From Streptococcus sp. oral taxon 431 (GTDB taxonomy: Bacteria; Bacillota; Bacilli; Lactobacillales; Streptococcaceae): 64,000 nucleotides of DNA. The position numbers were made by a program, and so were the translations under genes. The DNA lies in assembly GCF_023115445.1 (NCBI RefSeq), contig NZ_JALDUI010000012.1:1-64000 (forward strand), in the 5' to 3' direction. Shown here in pieces: positions 1-8,796 of this stretch (its first letter is position 1; each line of letters starts with the position of its first letter). The notes under the pieces are model-generated. The model saw only the letters and a list, made by a program, of their open reading frames with translations. It was not told where the DNA came from and made no database searches.

Positions 1-72
1 AAAGTGACAAATTTATTAAGGGAAGTTCCAAATATCTTTGAATGTTTAGAGCGCTTTTTTAAAACTAAATGA
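1..72 (+). CDS. C-terminal tail of an unidentified protein (partial)
   Basis: An open frame runs from the first base of the window to a TGA at 70-72, giving 23 residues that include LREVPNIFECLERFF. It reads like an amphipathic helix at a protein C-terminus, and a hairpin with a downstream T-rich stretch follows, as expected after a + strand gene. The start lies outside the window and the family is not recognised. At this length chance is possible. Confidence 0.35.
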   Translation, partial: KVTNLLREVPNIFECLERFFKTK

Positions 73-104
73 CTATAAAAGTAAATCCAAATAGTCATAA
101 AAAA

Positions 105-137
105 AGACCTTAAAATCATTCTAAAGGTCTCATTTTT
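105..137. terminator. Probable bidirectional rho-independent terminator
   Basis: The inverted repeat AGACCTT (105-111) / AAGGTCT (124-130) is flanked by an A-run on the left and T-rich sequence on the right, so it could stop transcription from both sides. It lies between the + strand tail and the minus-strand gene ending at 189. Confidence 0.6.
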
Positions 138-188
138 ATTATTCGAAAAAATACGAAAAGAGTTCTAAATTAGAGTTAATCCTGACTC

Positions 189-554
189 TTACTCCAGCTC
201 TATCCCCTTGTCACGGAGATTAGCCAGACACTCCTCATAGTAGGCAGCATCATGTTCGCTGTAAATAGGACTTTTCAGCTTTTCCTCTGCTAAGTCTTGA
301 TAAGGAGGGCAGGTCTTGCCACGGTAGTTCTTGTCCAGCCACTCTGGACTGACATTGTAGCCACGGTCAGCCATCTCCTCCATGATCAAGCGATGATAGG
401 CATAGAGACGATAGGGCGAGTGGGTAAAGACATAGTCCACTGTCTCATGCTTTCTGCCCCAGCCATTGCCACGAAGGGCGCAACACTCTCGATGTTGCCC
501 CAAGAGCTGAGGACGGGGGAGTTGTGGGATCAAATCCTCATGCCAAAGTCTCAT
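189..554 (-). CDS. Pyrimidine-dimer DNA glycosylase-like protein (TIGR02328 / Pyr_excise type)
   Basis: A 121-residue protein beginning MRLWHEDLIPQLPRPQLLGQ, with the QHRECCALRGNGWG stretch shared by a small family distantly related to T4 endonuclease V (Pyr_excise). T4 endonuclease V removes UV-induced cyclobutane dimers and nicks the abasic site. I recognise this family by its N-terminus, but no experiment I know establishes activity for the streptococcal branch, so dimer excision is an inference. It overlaps the upstream YbgA-like gene by 17 bp, so the two are probably co-transcribed. Conserved Arg, His and Glu residues near the N-terminus (RLWHEDL, HRECCALR) are candidates for the active site. 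Confidence 0.65.
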   Translation of the reverse strand: MRLWHEDLIPQLPRPQLLGQHRECCALRGNGWGRKHETVDYVFTHSPYRLYAYHRLIMEEMADRGYNVSPEWLDKNYRGKTCPPYQDLAEEKLKSPIYSEHDAAYYEECLANLRDKGIELE

Positions 555-942
555 GGGAGTCTCCTTTCAGCAAGGTAGAATGTTGCAGATAAGCATTTGG
601 GTAACGTTCGAGCAAATCTCTAGTTCTAGCAATCAAGTCTTGCTTAGAGGCTTGACCAAAGCGGTAGCGATCTAGCAAGAGCATATAGTCTCTGCACTCG
701 TCAAGACTGGCTTGCTTTTTAAAATAGCCCCAAATATGCTGGAAGGCATTGCAAACCTGACCCCGGTGTTCTGGAATCTGGCAGGCACGGTCAATCAGCT
801 CTTGAACCTGACTCACTTCCACCACTTCTTGCTTTAGATACTGGCGAATGTCCTTGTAAATATTGCTGGAATGGCTCAAAACAAGGTATTTATTTTCTGC
901 CCAGAGTTGCTGACAAAGGGCACGTTGGTTGTTATTTTCCAT
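538..942 (-). CDS. YbgA/DUF1722 family protein
   Basis: A 134-residue protein with the DUF1722 (YbgA) signature: the KYLVLSHSSNIYKDI motif near residue 18 and NAFQHIWGYFKK near residue 65. DUF1722 occurs alone, as here, or fused to a DUF523 domain. In many bacteria it neighbours photolyase or other UV-damage genes, which fits the glycosylase-like gene overlapping its 3' end. The biochemical role is unknown. The ATG at 942 follows an A-rich leader with a weak Shine-Dalgarno. It is separated from hsdM by about 100 bp and so may have its own promoter. Confidence 0.7.
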   Translation of the reverse strand: MENNNQRALCQQLWAENKYLVLSHSSNIYKDIRQYLKQEVVEVSQVQELIDRACQIPEHRGQVCNAFQHIWGYFKKQASLDECRDYMLLLDRYRFGQASKQDLIARTRDLLERYPNAYLQHSTLLKGDSHETLA

Positions 943-1045
943 ATTTTTCCTTACTTTCTACTAGTTCCCAGGAAATACGGAAACAAAGTTATTTCTATAA
1001 AATGAGCGAATCATGAGCGGAATATGAGCGAATTGATCAAGCTCA

Positions 1046-2647
1046 TCATCCTTTAAAGTTTTTCAAAAACTTTTTGAGTTCAGCATCGGCTTCTGGTGTG
1101 GTTCCGTGTAGTTGACCGAGCATTTCAAGTAGAGAAGCGGTTTGATTTTGGATTGCTTGATTGGTCGTGTTAATCTTGCCAACGATATCTGTCAGTGGCT
1201 CGACTTCTTCTTCCTCAAAGGTATCTACATAGCGAGGGATATTGAGGTTGTAGTCATTTTCAACGATTTCTTCATAGCTTGATAGATGGGCAAACTTGTC
1301 AATCTCACCACGAGACTTGTAGGCTTCCAGAATCTTCTCGATATGAGCATCTGTCATGATATTCTGGTTTTTCCCTTTATCAAACTCCTTAGAGGCATCG
1401 ATAAAGTAGACATCACGATTGGTACGGTTCTTCTTGAGAATGATGACCGTTGTCGGAATGCTGGTATTAAAGAAGATATTGGCTGGTAGACCGATAACCG
1501 TATCAATAGCTCCTTCTTCTAACAAGGCCTTGCGAATGGTTCCCTCCGCATTTCCACGGAAAAGAACACCGTGAGGAAGGACGATAGCCATGACCCCATT
1601 ATCCTGCTTGAGGTGGTAATATCCATGTAGGAGAAAGGCAAAATCAGCCTTGGACTGGGGCGCCAGTTTCCCAAAAGGAGAGAAACGAGGATCATTCAGG
1701 AAGCCAGAGCTTGCAGACCACTTGGCTGAGTATGGAGGGTTCATGAGAACACCGTCAAAGTTGGTCGGTTCTTGAGTCGGCCAGTCTTCATCCAGTGTAT
1801 CAGCATTGTGTAGAAATTGATTCTCAACAGGAACGCCGTGTAGGATCATGTTCATCCGAGCTAGGTTATAGGTCGAAGTATTGAGCTCCTGACCAAAGTA
1901 GACGACTGTCTGCGGTTTATGAGAATATTTCTTGGCATTGAGCAAGAGAGAGCCCGACCCCATAGTCGCATCATAGATGGTAAAACCTTGCTGGTCTTCA
2001 CGACCTAAAAAGGCAATCTGAGTCATGAGCTTGGCAACAGGCTGAGGTGTATAAAACTCACCAGCCTTCTTACCCGAGTCAGTCGCAAACTGACCGATCA
2101 GATACTCATAGGCATCCCCCAGCATATCGCCAGCATGACCAGCTACGTCTAGCACAGCCAACTCTTTCATGACTGCTGCCACAGTTTGGTTTTGCTTTTG
2201 CGGAGTAGCCCCTAGCTTTTTAGAGTAGAGGTCGATGTCTTCAAAGAGATTTTCATAGAGGTCGTCACTCTGCTCGATATCACGAAAACCTTGAGCTAGT
2301 TCTTCCAGCTGAAAAGTCCCCTCATTGACACGAGCTACCAGAGCTGTAAAGGTCAAGTCTGGCTTGATAATATAGTTGAGCTCGCCCTTCATGACAGAGA
2401 CCAAATCCTCATGGGTATCCGCATCCTCGTAGTAGTTGCGATAGACCTCAAGGGCATCCTCCAGACTATCTGTCCCTTCTTCCATAGTCTCAGCCACGAA
2501 AAAGAGCATCTTGTCAGATAGATACTTGTAAAAGACCATGCCCAAGAGATAGGACTTGTAGTCATTGGCATCCATCTTGGAGCGGAGAACATCCGCTGAG
2601 TTCCACAGGGCTTGGTAGAGCGACTGGGAAGTTTGTGTTGTTTCCAT
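1046..2647 (-). CDS. hsdM: Type I restriction-modification system, DNA methyltransferase subunit HsdM
   Basis: A 533-residue N6-adenine methyltransferase of a type I RM system; with HsdS it methylates the recognition site, and with HsdR added it forms the restriction complex. Visible motifs are the SAM-binding DATMGSGSLL near residue 229 and the catalytic NPPYS near residue 302, preceded by the helical HsdM N-terminal domain. An upstream TTG eight codons earlier is possible, but the ATG at 2647 has an AGAAAG Shine-Dalgarno at the right distance and gives the usual METTQ-type start. It is downstream of the PD-(D/E)XK gene in the same direction, probably one transcript from hsdS. Confidence 0.95.
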   Translation of the reverse strand: METTQTSQSLYQALWNSADVLRSKMDANDYKSYLLGMVFYKYLSDKMLFFVAETMEEGTDSLEDALEVYRNYYEDADTHEDLVSVMKGELNYIIKPDLTFTALVARVNEGTFQLEELAQGFRDIEQSDDLYENLFEDIDLYSKKLGATPQKQNQTVAAVMKELAVLDVAGHAGDMLGDAYEYLIGQFATDSGKKAGEFYTPQPVAKLMTQIAFLGREDQQGFTIYDATMGSGSLLLNAKKYSHKPQTVVYFGQELNTSTYNLARMNMILHGVPVENQFLHNADTLDEDWPTQEPTNFDGVLMNPPYSAKWSASSGFLNDPRFSPFGKLAPQSKADFAFLLHGYYHLKQDNGVMAIVLPHGVLFRGNAEGTIRKALLEEGAIDTVIGLPANIFFNTSIPTTVIILKKNRTNRDVYFIDASKEFDKGKNQNIMTDAHIEKILEAYKSRGEIDKFAHLSSYEEIVENDYNLNIPRYVDTFEEEEVEPLTDIVGKINTTNQAIQNQTASLLEMLGQLHGTTPEADAELKKFLKNFKG

Positions 2648-2692
2648 AGTGTTTCTTTCTAAGTTCTGCAATTAATTTTTTTAAACAAGCAA

Positions 2693-3448
2693 TCATTTAT
2701 AACAAATCACTTCATTCTCAATCGTTCGAATCAAATCTAAAGGAATATCAGAGACAGGAAGTTGATAAACGATATTTTTTCGAGGGTTATAAAATCCAAG
2801 ATTTTTGATAGATAGAAAGTCGGGATCATAGGAATGTAGACCCATGATATAGTAGACGAGCACTTGTAGTGTATGGTCTTTATTAGGAGCTGTTTTAGTC
2901 ACCTTAAAATCCCATAATGTATCTTTGGTCAGAAAATCTCCATCCCCCTTATCAATCGTATCTGTATAGCCTCCCAAAAAGTTAAAGCCATCCTTTACCA
3001 AAGGACCATAGAGGTCGAAAAAGCAAAGACTTCGCTCTACCATGATGCGAATATTCTCTATCGTTTCTGCATCCACCGAAATTTCCTCAAAAGGCTTATA
3101 ATACTGTTTCCCCGCACGAAAAACGACATCAAAAGAAACCAAACGACAAGCACTTTCTATCGATAAATCGTCCAATCCTGTCACCAAATCGAGCAGTGCT
3201 TCTGCTAGGTCTCCCATGTTAACCCTATGAGCTCCCATGAGAGAAATTCTGAAAGCATCACGGGCTTCTGCCCCTTTCATGAGACGGGTCAAGTAGTCCA
3301 CACAAATCCCCACTAAACTAGGAGATACAGACTCTACAGGATACAGAACTCTGTGATCTTCGAACTGCTCAACTGAAAATAACTTGATGGGCAGATAACC
3401 ACCTCGAGGTTGGTTAATTTCTTTGATACGTTGTGTTACAGATACCAT
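2693..3448 (-). CDS. PD-(D/E)XK nuclease-superfamily-like protein in the type I RM operon
   Basis: A 251-residue protein lying between hsdS and hsdM with gaps of only 11 and 45 bp. Around residues 168-195 an Asp-containing strand (GDGDFL) is followed by LWDFKVTK and then a helix with HTLQVLVYYIMG. That D...DxK...Q arrangement resembles the PD-(D/E)XK fold of RecB/Cas4-like nucleases. The N-terminal half is helical with no motif I recognise. Its position inside the operon suggests a restriction accessory, or an independent defence effector carried as cargo. I know of no established function. The assignment to the superfamily is by motif reading only. Confidence 0.6.
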   Translation of the reverse strand: MVSVTQRIKEINQPRGGYLPIKLFSVEQFEDHRVLYPVESVSPSLVGICVDYLTRLMKGAEARDAFRISLMGAHRVNMGDLAEALLDLVTGLDDLSIESACRLVSFDVVFRAGKQYYKPFEEISVDAETIENIRIMVERSLCFFDLYGPLVKDGFNFLGGYTDTIDKGDGDFLTKDTLWDFKVTKTAPNKDHTLQVLVYYIMGLHSYDPDFLSIKNLGFYNPRKNIVYQLPVSDIPLDLIRTIENEVICYK

Positions 3449-3459
3449 GAATTCTCCTT

Positions 3460-4704
3460 TTATATAAACATATCTTTCAATAGTTTCTTTTTCAATATCT
3501 CAAGCTGAGAAATTTTTTCTTTGTGTGAGTTGATGAGGTTATCTAGGTTAGAGAAATAGGCACCGATGGCTTGTTGTTCTCGAATATTAGAAGGCACTAA
3601 TACTTTAATCTTAGAAAACTCTTTCTTTGTAATATGAGGTTGTGCAGAACCAACTTGATTTACTTTCATAAAATCACTAATCAAGTTTCCACGTAAAACA
3701 GCTAAAATATAATCTGGAGATATTTTGTTGCCTAATAAAGGTCTTAAAATTAGCATAGCTGAATTTATTCTAACGGAACTATATCTTTTTTGGATAATTT
3801 CATTATAATGCGCTACATTCCCAAGTGTCCCTCTACTAGTTAGAATAAAATCCCCTAAGATTAACTTACCATTTCTTAATTCCTTATCCTTCTTTTCTGA
3901 TATAAATTTAGTTGAACTAAAATCTAATCCTGTCTTTTTTACATTCCCTGTGTCTAAAAACAAGGTATGACCAACACTATGGAAGTCATCTTCTCCTGGA
4001 TAACTTTTACCTCTATCTCCATCTATTATTTGGAAAATCTCTGCCATTTTTAAACATTCCCACTCACCTTCAAATCTATCCAATCGAATCTCAGGCACTG
4101 TCTGTCCAGCTTTGGGAAACATCTTGGAAAGCATGGTCGCCTTGAGAGATTGGTAGTTGGTAAGATTGTCCTTGTAGCTCGTCAAAAGGTTGTCGAAGGT
4201 GCGGAAGAGGGAGCCTATAGCAGATTGTTCCTCTTGACTAGGAAGTGCTATTAGAGTTTCTAAAATATTTTTATTGTACAATCGCTTGATAGTAGTTCCT
4301 TCAATCCCTTCCCATTTCACTATTGAATAAAATTGCTTCAGAAAAGAATTATCCAACCGTTCATCATGCTTTAACCAAACTATATTTGAATCTTGAAAAT
4401 AAGCTTCCTCTCCTTGGTATTCTACAGTTCTACCGATACTTCCTGAAGCGGAGAGCAAAATATCTCCAATCTCAGGATATGGATATTTAGATTTATACTC
4501 CTCAAATTTGTCACGTGTTATGAATGAATCTGGTTCGCCACCAAAAGTGCCAATTTTATAAAATGGAACCTCTCCAGTTTGAGAAGTTTCCCCCTTAAAA
4601 ATTCTCTTATTCATAGCAACCGATCCAAGTTCACCTATTTGTTTACTTTCCCAGTTATCACTAAAATCATAGAATCTAATTTTAGGAATACTATTTTTAC
4701 TCAT
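3460..4704 (-). CDS. hsdS: Type I restriction-modification system, specificity subunit HsdS
   Basis: A 414-residue specificity subunit with the usual two target-recognition domains, each followed by a coiled-coil spacer: roughly residues 15-150 then EEQSAIGSLFRTFDNLL, and 205-350 then REQQAIGAYFSNLDNLI. The two half-repeats set the spacing of a bipartite DNA site. The gene overlaps the YobI-like gene upstream by 8 bp and so is translated from the same message. No second hsdS fragment, inverted repeat pair or tyrosine recombinase lies next to it, so shuffling of specificity as in pneumococcal inverting loci is not indicated here. Confidence 0.95.
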   Translation of the reverse strand: MSKNSIPKIRFYDFSDNWESKQIGELGSVAMNKRIFKGETSQTGEVPFYKIGTFGGEPDSFITRDKFEEYKSKYPYPEIGDILLSASGSIGRTVEYQGEEAYFQDSNIVWLKHDERLDNSFLKQFYSIVKWEGIEGTTIKRLYNKNILETLIALPSQEEQSAIGSLFRTFDNLLTSYKDNLTNYQSLKATMLSKMFPKAGQTVPEIRLDRFEGEWECLKMAEIFQIIDGDRGKSYPGEDDFHSVGHTLFLDTGNVKKTGLDFSSTKFISEKKDKELRNGKLILGDFILTSRGTLGNVAHYNEIIQKRYSSVRINSAMLILRPLLGNKISPDYILAVLRGNLISDFMKVNQVGSAQPHITKKEFSKIKVLVPSNIREQQAIGAYFSNLDNLINSHKEKISQLEILKKKLLKDMFI

Positions 4705-7700
4705 TATTTTCTCCTAGGCTATCGTTAAATTCAATCCGCTTCTTTCTAAATCCATATCCATATAGCTTTAATACAGAATTTTCATGTTTTGATTTATTAG
4801 AAATCAACTTCCTTGTCTTTAAGTAATCAAGAAGTTTTTCATTAAATTCAGAATACGAAACCTCCACTTCTTGATTACCATTTCTCCCGTTACCTTCATT
4901 TTGATTTAATTTGTCAAAGGCAATTCTCCATTCATAGTAGATATCTTTGTCGATTTCTTCCTTCAAAAATTTCATTATATCAGATAGTTCCAATAAATCT
5001 AAATAAGAACCTAGCAAAGTAAGCCTATCTACTTCTATTTGACTTTCCGAATCAGAAATTAATTTTTCGAAAAGTTCTTTCTTATATTTAAGTAAAACAT
5101 CATTCGCATTTAGGATAGATTCATACAATGGAATGCTAATTTCATTTTCATCTAATGCTATAAATTGTCTTATATATTTTTTAACTATTTTTTGTATTTT
5201 ATTTTGAAGCGTAACATCTAGCGAATCATATCTATTTTGATTTATTAAATCATCAAAGTAATACTCATTAAATTTATTATCTAAAAGCAATACTAATAAT
5301 TCAACTACATATTTTTCGTCTATATCAGGTTTCTTTAACAATTCTCTCATTTCCATATCGTTTCGAACAACATTAGTAGCATTCAAATAATCTTCTATAT
5401 TTTTGAATATAAATTCTTCTAGGTATTCCATTGGTCTTTTACGAATAAACTCAAGATTTTCTTTATTGAATTCAATACGATTACCATTTATTAAATTCCA
5501 TAAATCTTCTTCATCAATATCAGTATTATCAATTCTTTTAAAATAGAGTCCAAGCTGACTAAGTATTCTTTTTCGAATATTATCATTTAAATCCAAAGAA
5601 TTAATAATATTGTCATTAAAATCATCTTGTAAATCATTATTCAATTTTGAATAAATTTCTTTATCCAACTCAAAATTAGGATTCAGATTAATAAAATCTA
5701 CCAAAAAGTTATCAACTTCCTTATTTTGACCGAAATATTCTAAAACAATTTCAGTATTTACTTCTGCTTTTTTAGTTTGAACAAAATTTTGTACTAGTAT
5801 TTCTCTATTTTCATTCGAAAGGGCATTGAACTTACCTTGTGTAAAAGTGATATAAAAATCTGGGACACTAGCGATAATTTTATCTGCTAATGTACTTTTT
5901 TTGATACTTTCATCATTATATAGGTAATCAGATTCATCACTTCCTAACTTTTCTTGAGGTAATTGATGATTAAATACAACATTATTATTCAATAATTGCT
6001 CAATATACTCAGGTTTATCACGCATCTCTCCCTCTGATAAAGTAACATACATTAAAATATACTTCAGGAATTCTTCATCAGAAGATTGACAATAATCTAG
6101 TAAAGGTTTTAATCCATTTTGACTAGTCATGATTTCATAATTTTTATGTTTTATATCTGATAACTCTGTGCCCATATCAGAATACCGTTCCATGAAAAAT
6201 AGTACATTAGATTTGCCAATATCGTATAAGCCATTCTTATAAATATAATTCAGCACATTTTCCTCATATCCTGAACTCTCAAAATCAAATTCCTTAATTT
6301 TAAAATCTATAGCCGATAAATTGAAATTAAACTTCTCAAAATCACAATAATTATTATGAAAAATGTTAAGAAAAACCTCTTGTGTCATCTCTAGATATTT
6401 AGAAATCTGTTCTTTTGTTTCTTTTGTACAATCACTCAAATCAACTAAATTCATTAAAGATAATATCAATTTTCTTTTATCAACGTAAATAAAATCGCTA
6501 TGTTCTTGGTTAATATATTCGTTGAAGAGATCCGAGTTATGATGTAGCCATTTTCTCAAAAATACCCTTATATCACGCTCTGAGAAAAACGATTTATTTT
6601 CAACATTTAATCTAAATAATTCGTTATAAAAGTCCAGTAAAAATTCCAAAATATTATCTTGGTAAAAGATTAATTTCAACTTCTCATTATGTTCATTTGA
6701 ATATAACAGAAATCTAAATAAATCATAATTTAACACATTACTACTTTTATAATTTTTTAATTCTAAATAATTAAAGATTTCATCAAAATTTTTTAGAGAA
6801 ATATTATATTTATTCTGTCTGCCAGAAATTACATTTCTTAAATATTCTTTTTCTTCTACCGTTATCGTATTCGCATAGAAATGAGTTAAATAATCTTGAT
6901 AACTCTCATCAATATAAGCATTTCTAATTAGGAAAGAAATTATAGAGAATTGAGGATTCTTTCTTATTTCTTCTGTAAAATCATTTTTAAAATCATCAAT
7001 ATTTGACGCATATTGATAAATATCTGATAATCTATAGCTGTCTAGTTCACCAAGTTCATCATTTATTTTCTTAATTTCTTCTTTTAATTTTTCTATTATT
7101 TTTTTATTTTTAGTATTCTTTAAACGCTCTTGGAATTCTGGAGTATTCCTACTAGGAAATAAAGAATCAATATCCTCATTTCGTTTATATTGATTATACT
7201 CTGCATCATGATAACTATCAAAAGAATAAATTTCACTATCTCCTGCAATTAACTCTTTTATGTAATCATAACGTGTTGAAAAATCTTTTTCAAATTTTCC
7301 ATTTACTTTAATTATTTTTCTTCCAGATGGTATTTTTAAGATAGTTCCATATAATTCAACTTCATCGTTTAAATGTTCTTCCTCAGCATTCTCTATCTTT
7401 CTCTCCAATGCATTTTTCTTATTATTTAAATCCTCTCTAAGATTTTTTAATGCTATTTCTTTTGAGTTCAACAATTCATATAAATACCCTTGATTTCTTT
7501 GCAAAAGTGAAAAATCTTTAGGGAAAATATTCTTATAGACTACCATTGAAAAAATTTTCTCATGCTCTAACGGTAACTTACTTAATGTTTCTTTATAAGT
7601 CAGATACTCATTGCAAACATTATTGATTAATCTCATATCATCGAGATACAAAGAGATATTAAATAAAAAAGTTTTATCTAAACTATCGTATTCCCACATT

Positions 7701-8662
7701 TCTGTTAGCAATTTTTTTAATATGTCATGAGAATTAGAAGCAGTTACTACAGGAATTACAGGGATAATAAAATCAAAAAACTTCGTTCTTTCTTGTGATT
7801 CAAACAAATCATCCTTTACAAGATAGAAAAAGACTAGTTTACGTTTGTGATTTGCCTTTCGATTTCTATTGATAACTATATTTAATTCCTTCAATTTTTC
7901 AAAAATTCTAGAGTCATTAAAACGTTCAATATCTTCAAATACTATGATATCTGCTCCTGATTGCTTAAATAAATAAAGGACATCGTCTAAGTATCGATCA
8001 AAATAGGATACTTTAGAATTATCATTTGAAAAAATTTCGATATCAGTTTCAATTTTTTCTGCTTTTAAGGATAATTTTTTGATAAAACCAAAATCTTTTT
8101 GTAGCTTCAGTAAAAAATAAAATCCATATACAATTAAAACAAATAAAATTACTAGTACAAGAAGGGAAATAATAGGTTTCGTAGTCCAAGATAGCCAAGA
8201 AAAGTTCTGAATCAAACCATTCCATGAAGAAATATTTAGTAAGTATAAGGATAATAATACTAAACTTACATAGACCGAAATATTAAAAGGTTTAATCTGT
8301 GATTCTGCATCAAGAGTTTTAAAAATTGATTTTCTTATTCGATTAGGATTAATTTGATGAAGTAATTGATTGATTATCTTTCCTTCTATGGTATTAATTT
8401 GACGATTATTTAGCCCATTTTTTTCACTACCTATTGTTTCATCATACTGCCCTAAAGATATATGGAGGAATGTTTTATCAGTATATTTTCTCTCAAAGCT
8501 CTCAACAACACTACTTTTCCCCGCTCCATAATTCCCAGTAATAGCTACATTGGTCACTTCCGAATTATCGTCAATCGCAAACTCAAATGCTTTTTGTGTT
8601 ACTGGCTTTATTTCAACATTTTTATTTGAAGTAAGTGCTCTAAACTTATATTCTTTTCCCAT
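4697..8662 (-). CDS. YobI-type membrane P-loop NTPase within the RM island
   Basis: A 1321-residue protein. A Walker A motif (TGNYGAGKSS) is at residues 42-51, two hydrophobic segments lie at about 124-145 and 163-187, and a Walker B-like DIIVFEDIERF at about 238-248. The remaining 1000 residues are charged, helical and very AT-rich in codon use. The N-terminal layout matches YobI-like NTPases, related to the KAP group that carry membrane segments inserted in the NTPase domain. Biochemical function is unknown; large NTPases inside type I RM operons often turn out to be phage-defence proteins, which is an inference here. It overlaps hsdS by 8 bp. The ATG at 8662 has AAGGAAATAG about 8 bases upstream. 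Confidence 0.75.
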   Translation of the reverse strand: MGKEYKFRALTSNKNVEIKPVTQKAFEFAIDDNSEVTNVAITGNYGAGKSSVVESFERKYTDKTFLHISLGQYDETIGSEKNGLNNRQINTIEGKIINQLLHQINPNRIRKSIFKTLDAESQIKPFNISVYVSLVLLSLYLLNISSWNGLIQNFSWLSWTTKPIISLLVLVILFVLIVYGFYFLLKLQKDFGFIKKLSLKAEKIETDIEIFSNDNSKVSYFDRYLDDVLYLFKQSGADIIVFEDIERFNDSRIFEKLKELNIVINRNRKANHKRKLVFFYLVKDDLFESQERTKFFDFIIPVIPVVTASNSHDILKKLLTEMWEYDSLDKTFLFNISLYLDDMRLINNVCNEYLTYKETLSKLPLEHEKIFSMVVYKNIFPKDFSLLQRNQGYLYELLNSKEIALKNLREDLNNKKNALERKIENAEEEHLNDEVELYGTILKIPSGRKIIKVNGKFEKDFSTRYDYIKELIAGDSEIYSFDSYHDAEYNQYKRNEDIDSLFPSRNTPEFQERLKNTKNKKIIEKLKEEIKKINDELGELDSYRLSDIYQYASNIDDFKNDFTEEIRKNPQFSIISFLIRNAYIDESYQDYLTHFYANTITVEEKEYLRNVISGRQNKYNISLKNFDEIFNYLELKNYKSSNVLNYDLFRFLLYSNEHNEKLKLIFYQDNILEFLLDFYNELFRLNVENKSFFSERDIRVFLRKWLHHNSDLFNEYINQEHSDFIYVDKRKLILSLMNLVDLSDCTKETKEQISKYLEMTQEVFLNIFHNNYCDFEKFNFNLSAIDFKIKEFDFESSGYEENVLNYIYKNGLYDIGKSNVLFFMERYSDMGTELSDIKHKNYEIMTSQNGLKPLLDYCQSSDEEFLKYILMYVTLSEGEMRDKPEYIEQLLNNNVVFNHQLPQEKLGSDESDYLYNDESIKKSTLADKIIASVPDFYITFTQGKFNALSNENREILVQNFVQTKKAEVNTEIVLEYFGQNKEVDNFLVDFINLNPNFELDKEIYSKLNNDLQDDFNDNIINSLDLNDNIRKRILSQLGLYFKRIDNTDIDEEDLWNLINGNRIEFNKENLEFIRKRPMEYLEEFIFKNIEDYLNATNVVRNDMEMRELLKKPDIDEKYVVELLVLLLDNKFNEYYFDDLINQNRYDSLDVTLQNKIQKIVKKYIRQFIALDENEISIPLYESILNANDVLLKYKKELFEKLISDSESQIEVDRLTLLGSYLDLLELSDIMKFLKEEIDKDIYYEWRIAFDKLNQNEGNGRNGNQEVEVSYSEFNEKLLDYLKTRKLISNKSKHENSVLKLYGYGFRKKRIEFNDSLGENNE

Positions 8663-8685
8663 TGACTTTTCTATTTCCTTACGAT

Positions 8686-8725
8686 TATAATATTCTTTTC
8701 ATCTATATATACCATTATATCAATT
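8686..8725 (-). promoter_or_regulatory. Possible promoter of the YobI-hsdS-hsdM operon
   Basis: On the minus strand two TATAAT hexamers occur upstream of the ATG at 8662, one within GATATAATGG and one within TTATAATCG. The first has a weak TTTATA 17 bases upstream. After the hairpin at 8760-8796 a fresh promoter is needed for the genes from 8662 to 1046. Confidence 0.35.
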
Positions 8726-8759
8726 CTGACTCAGTATATAAAGCTTTTATACACAACAC

Positions 8760-8796
8760 AACCCCTTAGAAACGGATTTCTAAAGGGTTATTTTTT
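8760..8796. terminator. Hairpin terminator between the DUF6261 gene and the YobI-like gene
   Basis: An inverted repeat AACCCCTTAGAAA / TTTCTAAAGGGTT is followed on the + strand by six T residues. On the minus strand it lies just beyond the DUF6261 stop codon (8795). The T-run favours + strand termination, so stopping of the minus-strand message may be only partial. Confidence 0.55.

Noticed and set aside
3460..4704. Phase-variable (inverting) hsdS locus
   Set aside because: Only one complete hsdS is present; no partial hsdS copies, inverted repeats or tyrosine recombinase lie beside it.
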